From positions 1 to 5,211 of the forward strand of contig JAUHYJ010000310.1 in assembly GCA_030425785.1 (NCBI GenBank): a stretch of 5,211 nucleotides of DNA. The letters run 5' to 3'. Shown here piece by piece: positions 1-5,211 of the stretch (its first letter is position 1; every line of letters starts with the position of its first letter). The DNA comes from Acidimicrobiia bacterium. GTDB taxonomy: Bacteria; Actinomycetota; Acidimicrobiia; Acidimicrobiales; Ilumatobacteraceae. The position numbers and the translations under genes are program-made. Below the pieces are notes generated by a model. It saw only the letters and a list, made by a program, of their open reading frames with translations. It was not told the DNA's origin and did not search any database.

Positions 1-2
1 AG

Positions 3-1310
3 CAGTACCTGCCCCCGATGCTCGTGTTCGGGTTGATGGGCAACTTCGTCGACCTCATCGTGGCGGTCAAGATCTTCATCGTCGTCGTGTGGATGGGTGC
101 CGGCGTCTCGAAGCTGCAGCACGGGTTCTCGTCGACCGTGTCGATCATGGTCCAGAACACCCCGTGGGTCGTGTGGGACAAGTTCCGGAAGCGGACGGTC
201 AAGGACTACCCGAACGACATCCGGCCCTCGAACGTCACCCACCTCCTCGCGCACATCGGCGGGACCACGTGCGAGATCGTCATGCCGCTCGTGCTGCTGT
301 TCTCGCCGTGGCCGTGGATGACCTGGATCGCGATCGTGTCGATCTGGATGCTGCACACGTTCATCATCTCGACGTTCCCGCTCGCGGTGCCGCTCGAGTG
401 GAACGTGTTCTTCATCTTCTGCGCCGGGTTCCTGTTCGCGAACTTCAGCCCCGGCAACGGCTACGGCGTCCAGGACATGACCCCGTGGATCCTGGCGGTC
501 GTCGTGACCGCGGCGCTGTTCCCCATCGTGCTCGGGGCACTCCGCCCCCAGTACGTGTCGTTCCTCGTCGGCATGAAGCAGTACGCCGGCAACTGGGCAT
601 CGGCGACGTTCTCGCTGCGCGACAAGGAGAAGGAAGACCGCATCAACGAGCGCATCGTCAAGGCCGCCGACAACCAGATCGACCAGATCGAGCCGCTGTT
701 CGGCCGGGAGATCTCCGAGATCTTCATCCAGAAGGCGGTCGCGTTCCGGATGATGCACCCGATGGGTCGCATGCACATCTCGGGTCTGATGTGCCACCTG
801 CCCGAGGGGTCGCTCGACACGCGCATCCAGCGCGAGGGCGAGTTCCTCAGCAACGTCCTGACCGGCTGGAACTTCGGCGACGGGCACTGCCTCGACGAGC
901 GCCTGATCGCCGGGTGGCAAGAGCGCTGCCAGTACGAACCGGGCGACGTCGTCGCCGTGTTCACCGAGTCGCGACCGATGTTCAACCCGATCACCCAGTA
1001 CCGGGTCATCGATGCGGCGTTGGGGTGCGTCGAGACGGGCTGGTTCCACCAGGGCGACGCGTACAACACACAGCCGTGGTTGCCCGACGGGCCGATCCCG
1101 TACACCGTGACGTGGCGCAAGGAGGGCTACGAGCCCCAGGGCATGACGCACGCCGACGCCCGGCGCGAACACTCGGTCGACAAGCACGGCAACTGGCTGA
1201 TCCCGAACCCGAACGAGGGCTGGACGCCGCCCACGTACACCCCGGGGAGCGACCACGCGTCGGACGACGATCACGAGCCGGGCGACTCGACGTCGCTGAC
1301 ACCGGCGTAG
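3..1310 (+). CDS. DUF3556-like integral membrane protein, N-terminus cut off by window edge
   Basis: The frame is open to the left edge: codons for Q-Y-L-P-P precede the first visible ATG at 18, with no stop. The gene therefore probably begins outside the window, and 435 residues are visible. As I recall, actinobacterial DUF3556 proteins are longer, with further membrane segments N-terminal of this point. Numbering from the ATG at 18, hydrophobic segments lie at about 2-30, 86-120, 125-143 and 155-174. A soluble domain of about 230 residues follows, rich in Trp, His and Cys (HPMGRMHISGLMCH at 247-260, NFGDGHCLDER at 285-295). The end is an acidic, low-complexity tail (SDHASDDDHE, 411-420). 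The family has no established biochemical function that I know of. The EIVMPLVLLF...FH/EWN pattern in the membrane part loosely recalls HTTM/vitamin-K-carboxylase-like membrane domains, which is only a guess. The gene lies nine bases upstream of a flavin oxidoreductase and is probably cotranscribed with it. The family call is from remembered similarity. Confidence 0.85.
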   Translation, partial: QYLPPMLVFGLMGNFVDLIVAVKIFIVVVWMGAGVSKLQHGFSSTVSIMVQNTPWVVWDKFRKRTVKDYPNDIRPSNVTHLLAHIGGTTCEIVMPLVLLFSPWPWMTWIAIVSIWMLHTFIISTFPLAVPLEWNVFFIFCAGFLFANFSPGNGYGVQDMTPWILAVVVTAALFPIVLGALRPQYVSFLVGMKQYAGNWASATFSLRDKEKEDRINERIVKAADNQIDQIEPLFGREISEIFIQKAVAFRMMHPMGRMHISGLMCHLPEGSLDTRIQREGEFLSNVLTGWNFGDGHCLDERLIAGWQERCQYEPGDVVAVFTESRPMFNPITQYRVIDAALGCVETGWFHQGDAYNTQPWLPDGPIPYTVTWRKEGYEPQGMTHADARREHSVDKHGNWLIPNPNEGWTPPTYTPGSDHASDDDHEPGDSTSLTPA

Positions 1311-1319
1311 CGTGACTGC

Positions 1320-2738
1320 ATGACATCCGCCATCGTCGTCGGCAGCGGCCCGAACGGGTTGGCTGCCGCCGTCAGGTTGGCGCGCGCCGGGCTCGACGTC
1401 ACGGTGCTCGAGGCGGCCGACGCGATCGGCGGCGGGACGCGCAGCAGCGAGATGATCGTGCCCGGCCTCCTGCACGACCAGTGCTCGGCCGTGCACCCGA
1501 TCGCGGCCGGCTCGCCGTTCTTCGACGAGATCGACATCGCATCGCTGGGCGTGCGGTGGCTGCAACCCGCCGTCGACTGCGTCCATCCGCTCGACGACGG
1601 CTCGGCCGGGGTCGTCCACCGCTCGATCGACCGCACCGCCGAGGCGCTCGGCGACGACGGGCGGCGCTGGCGGCAGCTGTTCGAGCCGCTGGTGGCGAAC
1701 TTCGACGGCCTGATCGCCGACGCGACACAACCGATCGTCCGGGTGCCCCGTCATCCGATCGCGATGGCCCGGTTCGGGCTGACGGCCGCGACGCCCGCGA
1801 CGGTCCTGGCGAAGGCGTGGTCCGACGAGCGGACGAAGGCACTCTGGGCCGGCGTCGCCGCGCACACCCTGTACCGGCTCGACCGCCCGATGACGAGCGC
1901 CGTCGGCATGATGCTGCTGGTCGCCGGTCACGCCGAAGGGTGGGTCGTCGCCGAGGGCGGCACCCAGACGGTCGCCGACGCGATGGTCACGGATCTGATC
2001 GAGCACGGCGGCCGCGTCGAGACGGGCCACCGGGTCACATCCGTCGGCGAACTGCCGCCCCACGACGTGCTGATGCTCGACGTGTCGCCGTCGATCGCGG
2101 CGTCGATCATGGGCGATCGGCTCCCGTCGCGAGTCCGGCGCGCCTACGCGCGGTTCGAGCACGGCCCCGGAGCGTTCAAGGTCGACCTCGCGGTCGAGGG
2201 CGGCGTACCGTGGACCGCGCCGGAGGCGCGCGAGGCCGGCACGGTGCACGTCATCGGCGGATTCGACGAGGTGGTGGCCGGCGAGCTCGCCGTGCACCGC
2301 GGCATCATGCCCGAGCGCCCGTTCGTGCTCGTCGGGCAGCAGTACCTCGCCGACCCGAGCCGCTCGGTCGGCGACGTCCACCCGGTGTGGACGTACGCCC
2401 ACGTCCCCAACGGCTACACCGGCGACGCGACCGAGGCGATCCTCGCCCAGATCGAGCGGTTCGCGCCGGGGTTCCGCGACCGCGTCGTCGGCATGGCCGT
2501 GCGCTCGACGACCGAGATGTCGGTGTACAACGCCAACTACATCGGCGGCGACATCATCGGCGGCGCGTCGTCGCCGACCCAGCTGGTGTTCCGGCCGCGG
2601 GTCGCGCTCGACCCCTACTCGACCGGGGTCGAGGGTGTCTGGCTGTGCTCGGCCTCGACGCCACCGGGCGCAGGTGCGCACGGCATGTGCGGCGCCAACG
2701 CCGCGGCGCGGGCCCTGCGCGAGCTCGGCATCGCCTGA
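1320..2738 (+). CDS. FAD-dependent oxidoreductase, phytoene dehydrogenase/PYROXD2-like
   Basis: This is a complete 472-residue flavoprotein of the COG1233 type (phytoene desaturase-related amine oxidase fold). The N-terminus is a Rossmann dinucleotide-binding motif, IVVGSGPNG at 5-13 (GxGxxG). An acidic residue follows the second strand (VTVLEA, E31) and should bind the FAD ribose, and GGGTRSSE at 37-44 follows. A second conserved block, EGGTQTVADAM, lies at 212-222. The C-terminal FAD-contacting region runs from about 407 to 464 (YIGGDIIGG, then CSASTPPGAGAHGMCG) and is typical of PYROXD2-like members rather than true carotenoid desaturases. No signal peptide or membrane segment is evident, so it is probably cytosolic or membrane-associated. 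The ATG at 1320 is chosen because it lies just before the first beta strand. It lacks a good Shine-Dalgarno sequence and sits nine bases after the preceding stop, so translation probably depends on coupling. The substrate cannot be told from the sequence; a hydrophobic polyene or lipid is possible. Confidence 0.93.
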   Translation: MTSAIVVGSGPNGLAAAVRLARAGLDVTVLEAADAIGGGTRSSEMIVPGLLHDQCSAVHPIAAGSPFFDEIDIASLGVRWLQPAVDCVHPLDDGSAGVVHRSIDRTAEALGDDGRRWRQLFEPLVANFDGLIADATQPIVRVPRHPIAMARFGLTAATPATVLAKAWSDERTKALWAGVAAHTLYRLDRPMTSAVGMMLLVAGHAEGWVVAEGGTQTVADAMVTDLIEHGGRVETGHRVTSVGELPPHDVLMLDVSPSIAASIMGDRLPSRVRRAYARFEHGPGAFKVDLAVEGGVPWTAPEAREAGTVHVIGGFDEVVAGELAVHRGIMPERPFVLVGQQYLADPSRSVGDVHPVWTYAHVPNGYTGDATEAILAQIERFAPGFRDRVVGMAVRSTTEMSVYNANYIGGDIIGGASSPTQLVFRPRVALDPYSTGVEGVWLCSASTPPGAGAHGMCGANAAARALRELGIA

Positions 2739-2775
2739 CACGCGACGCGCAGCGCCCACCTCGGCGAGGCGCGGA

Positions 2776-3297
2776 TCAGGCGCTCGGTCCGGGTGCCGGC
2801 GGCGGGCCGAACCGGTCGGCGTCGGGATGCACCCGACTGCGCTCGCGGCCGGCCACCGAGTAGCCGCGCGCGTCGTACGGGAACCCGTCGAGCTCCGTCG
2901 GCTCGGGCCGCATCTGGTAATACGACCGGATCTCGAGAATTCGTCCGTCGCGGAGCGTGAACCACTCGGCACCCCGGGTCGGGACGCGAGCGGCGCCGGG
3001 CTCCGGACGCCACCACATCGTCCACTCGATCACCGCTTGATCGCCCGACGCACAGATCGACTCGACGACCCAGCGCGGCTCGATCATCGTCGTGACCTTG
3101 CGCCAGTAGCGGGCGAGGTGCTCGGCACCCGCGACCGGTGCCGAGCCACGGTTCGGCGCCAGGAACCAATGCACTACGTCCGGGTCGAGCGTCGACATCA
3201 TCCGACCGACGTCACCGTCGCTGCACCCGGCGTAGTACTCCCGGATCAACGGGAGCGGGTCGGCCGGCTCGTTCGGCGTGCGACGAGGCCCGTTCAT
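2776..3297 (-). CDS. SnoaL/NTF2-like small alpha+beta-barrel protein
   Basis: This encodes 173 residues. The frame stays open upstream to 3363, but the ATG at 3297 is the better start. It overlaps the preceding stop as ATGA and has a GGAGGA ribosome-binding site seven bases upstream. The 22-residue extension from the earlier start is Arg-rich and unlike the family. The N-terminal helix PLIREYYAGCSDGDVGRMMS (15-34) is followed by the DPDVVHWF strand (38-45), a short helix (about 58-70) and the strands WVVESICASGDQAVIEWTM (76-94), AEWFTLRDGRIL (110-121) and EIRSYYQ (122-128). This is the usual order for SnoaL-like polyketide cyclase, ketosteroid isomerase and limonene-epoxide hydrolase relatives. 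The family fold forms a hydrophobic pocket used for varied enzymes or ligand binding. The roughly 45-residue C-terminal tail beyond the barrel is Pro/Arg-rich (PPPAPGPSA at the end) and probably flexible. It is the last gene of an operon with the acyltransferase and patatin genes. The specific reaction is unknown. Confidence 0.88.
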   Translation of the reverse strand: MNGPRRTPNEPADPLPLIREYYAGCSDGDVGRMMSTLDPDVVHWFLAPNRGSAPVAGAEHLARYWRKVTTMIEPRWVVESICASGDQAVIEWTMWWRPEPGAARVPTRGAEWFTLRDGRILEIRSYYQMRPEPTELDGFPYDARGYSVAGRERSRVHPDADRFGPPPAPGPSA

Positions 3298-4343
3298 CCC
3301 TCGTCCTCCGTGGTCGCGCCGGCGGCGCGGATCCAGGCGTCGATCTGTTCCCAGGCGGCCCACATCAGCTCGACCCGGTCGTCCCGACCGGCCGGCACGT
3401 TCGACGGGTCGATCGCGACGAAGACCATGTCGAGCACCTTGTGGTCGGGAATCGACCGCCAGAGGTCACGCGGCCCGGTGATCGCGTCGAGTCCGGTGTG
3501 GGCGACGAACACCGGCGCGGCCTCCGGGCACCCGTCGAGCGCGGCGAGCGCCCCGTTCGTGCGCGGTGGCAGCACCTTGACGAGGCCACGCGCCCGCTCG
3601 GCTTCGGCGGTGCGGCCGTGGCGTTCGAAGTAGGCGATGGCGCGCTCACGGCGGTGCTCGGTGAAGTTGCCTCCCTCCGGGAAGATGACGAAGGCGTCGA
3701 GCTCGGACATGTCGGCCGCGAGGTCGTGCAGTTCGGCCAACACCTGCTCGCGGTCGGCGCCGTGGCGTACGAAGTGGTTCGGCAGCCGGTTCAGCAAGAT
3801 GTCGAACGCCGGGTCCCACTGCAGCGTCTCCTTCACGACGATGCGCGGGCGTCGGTGGAACCGCGCGACCAGCTCGTGCATGACGAGCACCGAGTCGGCC
3901 GGGCCGGCGTGACGGCTCATCACGACCAGCGGGCGTTGCATCGGGCCGGGCGGCTCGATCGGTCGCCGGCCCTCGGCCGTCTGGAGGTAGCCGTCGACCT
4001 CGATCTCGAGCCGGAACAGCCGGCGGCCGGCGGCGACGAGTGTGCGCACCGCCCAACCCAGCAGCCGGTGATGCATCCGGACCGACCACTCGGACCGGAT
4101 GCGTACCCCGAAGCCGGTCGCGACCCAGAGCGCGAAGGCCGCGAGGATGATCGCGACCTCGACGAACGCGTACACCGTGGCCAAGCCGACCGAGCGGACC
4201 GCGCGGAGCGAACCAGGAAGGCGGTACGAGACGACGAACGCCACGATCAGCAGCACCGGCACCGTCGCCACGTAGAGCCACACGAGGAGCAGCGGCAGCG
4301 GCCACAGGACGATCCGGCGCAGCCAGCGCGGCGGCAGGCTCAC
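3294..4343 (-). CDS. PlsC-family lysophospholipid/glycerol-phosphate acyltransferase, membrane-bound
   Basis: This encodes 349 residues beginning with GTG. Two strong hydrophobic segments near the N-terminus (about 9-39 and 52-80) should anchor it in the inner membrane. The catalytic acyltransferase domain follows. Block I is SRHAGPAD (143-150), with the HX4D pair H145 and D150, the catalytic base and its partner in this family. Block II is around NRLPNHFVRHG (185-195). Block III is FPEGGNFT (221-228), which reads EGG where the textbook family has EGT. Block IV is LPPRTNGALAAL (258-269). The order and spacing after block III resemble the AGPAT3-5/LCLAT1/YihG branch more than short bacterial PlsC. 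The likely role is transfer of an acyl group from acyl-CoA or acyl-ACP to lysophosphatidate or another lysolipid; the acceptor cannot be read from the sequence. The GTG start is supported by the GTGA overlap with the patatin stop and by a GGTGAG sequence five bases upstream. Its TGA overlaps the ATG of the next gene. Confidence 0.93.
   Translation of the reverse strand: MSLPPRWLRRIVLWPLPLLLVWLYVATVPVLLIVAFVVSYRLPGSLRAVRSVGLATVYAFVEVAIILAAFALWVATGFGVRIRSEWSVRMHHRLLGWAVRTLVAAGRRLFRLEIEVDGYLQTAEGRRPIEPPGPMQRPLVVMSRHAGPADSVLVMHELVARFHRRPRIVVKETLQWDPAFDILLNRLPNHFVRHGADREQVLAELHDLAADMSELDAFVIFPEGGNFTEHRRERAIAYFERHGRTAEAERARGLVKVLPPRTNGALAALDGCPEAAPVFVAHTGLDAITGPRDLWRSIPDHKVLDMVFVAIDPSNVPAGRDDRVELMWAAWEQIDAWIRAAGATTEDEG
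3304..3309 (-). promoter_or_regulatory. Ribosome-binding site deciding the SnoaL-like start
   Basis: On the minus strand this reads GGAGGA, a near-perfect anti-16S match whose GGAGG core ends seven bases before the ATG at 3297. It lies inside the 3' end of the acyltransferase gene. It supports the internal ATG over the longer open frame and suggests strong, independently initiated translation as well as coupling. Confidence 0.8.
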
Positions 4344-5170
4344 GGCCCCTCACCGAGTCCGCTGAGGAACGCCCGCGACGCCTCGTACGACTGGGTGATC
4401 AGCTCCCCGGCATCGCCGAGGTCGCGGTACTGGCGGAGGTCGTCGAAGTCCTTCGGGGCGCCGGTCGGCAGCACCGACACCCGCACGTCGTCAGGGGCCG
4501 CGGCGAGCGCCTCGTGGAACCGGTGACGGCGCGAGATCTCGAACGCGACCAAGGCGACCTCCCACGGTGTGCTCGGCGTGCGCAGGGGTTGCTCGACCCG
4601 ACCGACCTGAAGGACGTACACATCGGTGGCGCCCCGCGCGATCGCTCGGTCGAGCGGGATCGACGCGACGAGGCCGCCGTCGAGGTAGTGCTCGCCGTCG
4701 ATCTCGACCGGCGGCAGGAGGCCGGGGACGGCCGCCGACGCCAGTACCGCATCGACCAGCGGACCCCGATCGAAGTAGTGCGCGCGTGCCCGGTCGATCG
4801 ACGCGGCGACGCACTCGAACGACAGCTGGAGATCCTCGATCCGGTCGACGGGGAGGGCGTCGGTGAGCAGCTCACGCAGCCGGCCGTTGCCGTACACGTG
4901 CGTACGAGAACGCGCGAGGGTCTTGATGCCGGCGACGATCGAGCCGCCGAACACGTCGGCGCGACCCATCGCCGACCACAGCTCGCGCATCTGCTCGACC
5001 TGGTCGAGCGTCGGATCGGCGGCGAGCATCGCGCCGTTCACCGCGCCGATCGAGGTCCCGATCACCAGGTCGGGCCGGATGCCGGCCTCGAGCAGGGCCT
5101 GGAGCATGCCGACCTCGTGCGCGCCGAGCAGGCCACCGCCACCGAGCACGAATGCGATCCGGTCTCCCAT
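4340..5170 (-). CDS. Patatin-like phospholipase (RssA/NTE-type lipid acyl hydrolase)
   Basis: This encodes 276 residues from the ATG at 5170. A GTG at 5209 in the same frame would add 13 residues, but patatins of this kind normally start a few residues before the glycine-rich loop, so the shorter form is preferred. The oxyanion-hole loop GGGGLLGAHEVG lies at 10-21. The nucleophile elbow GTSIG at 38-42 places the catalytic serine at S40. ASAAVPGLLPPV (144-155) leads to DGG at 164-166, giving the catalytic aspartate D164. Both halves of the Ser-Asp dyad are thus intact. There is no signal peptide or cyclic-nucleotide domain, so it is a minimal cytoplasmic patatin. The expected reaction is hydrolysis of acyl esters of phospholipids or lysophospholipids, but the substrate is not known. 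It is the first visible gene of a three-gene operon and its TGA overlaps the GTG of the acyltransferase. It has no convincing ribosome-binding site: AGG directly abuts the ATG and a GGA lies about 12 bases away. Confidence 0.94.
   Translation of the reverse strand: MGDRIAFVLGGGGLLGAHEVGMLQALLEAGIRPDLVIGTSIGAVNGAMLAADPTLDQVEQMRELWSAMGRADVFGGSIVAGIKTLARSRTHVYGNGRLRELLTDALPVDRIEDLQLSFECVAASIDRARAHYFDRGPLVDAVLASAAVPGLLPPVEIDGEHYLDGGLVASIPLDRAIARGATDVYVLQVGRVEQPLRTPSTPWEVALVAFEISRRHRFHEALAAAPDDVRVSVLPTGAPKDFDDLRQYRDLGDAGELITQSYEASRAFLSGLGEGP
4346..4354 (-). promoter_or_regulatory. Probable ribosome-binding site for the acyltransferase GTG start
   Basis: The minus strand reads GGTGAGGGG just before the GTG at 4343, within the last codons of the patatin gene. 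The GGTGAG part has five-base spacing to the start. It is a moderate match, and together with the GTGA stop/start overlap it supports GTG as the initiation codon. Confidence 0.55.
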
Positions 5171-5211
5171 CCTGCGCAGTGTTCCACGCGGCGAGCCGCT
5201 GACGCGCACTG

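Noticed and set aside
672..725. Short tandem-like repeats (ACCAGATCG twice, GAGATCT twice)
   Set aside because: They are two-copy, very short, and explained by codon use in NQIDQIEP and REISEIF; there is no array.
89..1315. 408-codon + strand frame within the DUF3556 gene
   Set aside because: It is Arg/Ala/Pro/His-rich and has no hydrophobic or family pattern. The overlapping frame encodes clear membrane segments.
2752..2772. Possible hairpin terminator between the convergent genes
   Set aside because: The stem is only five base pairs with an 11-base loop and no T-run, well within what random GC-rich sequence gives.
1481..2863. 460-codon + strand frame overlapping the flavoprotein gene
   Set aside because: Its composition is almost entirely Arg, Ala, Gly and Asp, as expected for a frame-shifted shadow of GC-rich coding sequence. 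The flavoprotein frame carries all FAD-binding motifs.
3298..3363. 22-residue N-terminal extension of the SnoaL-like protein
   Set aside because: It is Arg-rich, lies inside the acyltransferase coding region, and is replaced by a better start at 3297 with a GGAGGA site and an ATGA overlap.
3138..4526. 462-codon open frame on the + strand opposite the acyltransferase gene
   Set aside because: The translation is Arg/Asp/Glu/His-rich low-complexity sequence with no recognisable motif. It lies antisense to two genes with intact catalytic motifs. Long antisense frames are expected at this GC content.
4891..4906. Imperfect palindrome around CACGTG (CGTAC...GTACG)
   Set aside because: It lies within the patatin coding region, encodes ordinary residues (around THVYGNG), and has no second copy or operator context.

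Overview
The window comes from a very GC-rich bacterial chromosome with strong G/C preference at third codon positions. GTG starts, closely packed genes and the style of the protein families (a DUF3556-type membrane protein, an actinobacterial-type PlsC acyltransferase with the motif SRHAGPAD, and an NTF2/SnoaL-like protein) point to an actinobacterium. An acidimicrobial lineage (Ilumatobacter-like) is a plausible guess but is not proven by the sequence. No RNA genes, CRISPR arrays, insertion sequences or prophage traits were seen. This looks like ordinary core or semi-core metabolic sequence.

Layout: two short gene clusters converge at about 2739-2775. The left cluster is on the + strand. 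It holds a DUF3556-like integral membrane protein whose N-terminal part lies outside the window (to 1310). Nine bases later comes a complete FAD-dependent oxidoreductase of the phytoene-dehydrogenase/PYROXD2-like family (1320-2738). The right cluster is on the - strand and reads leftwards: a patatin-like phospholipase (start chosen at 5170, stop at 4340), a PlsC-type membrane acyltransferase (4343-3294) and a small SnoaL/NTF2-like protein (3297-2776). The two junctions in this cluster are 4-base stop/start overlaps (GTGA and ATGA), so the three genes are almost certainly one translationally coupled operon.

Functional reading: the - strand operon pairs an enzyme that should remove acyl chains from lipids (patatin Ser-Asp dyad) with one that should add acyl chains to a lysolipid or glycerol-phosphate acceptor (PlsC HX4D). 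This fits membrane-lipid or storage-lipid remodelling; the third member may be a small-molecule enzyme or accessory protein of unknown substrate. The + strand pair joins a multi-pass membrane protein of unknown function to a flavoprotein whose relatives act on hydrophobic polyene or lipid substrates. A lipid theme across both clusters is an inference from family membership. No member has a substrate that can be read from the sequence alone.
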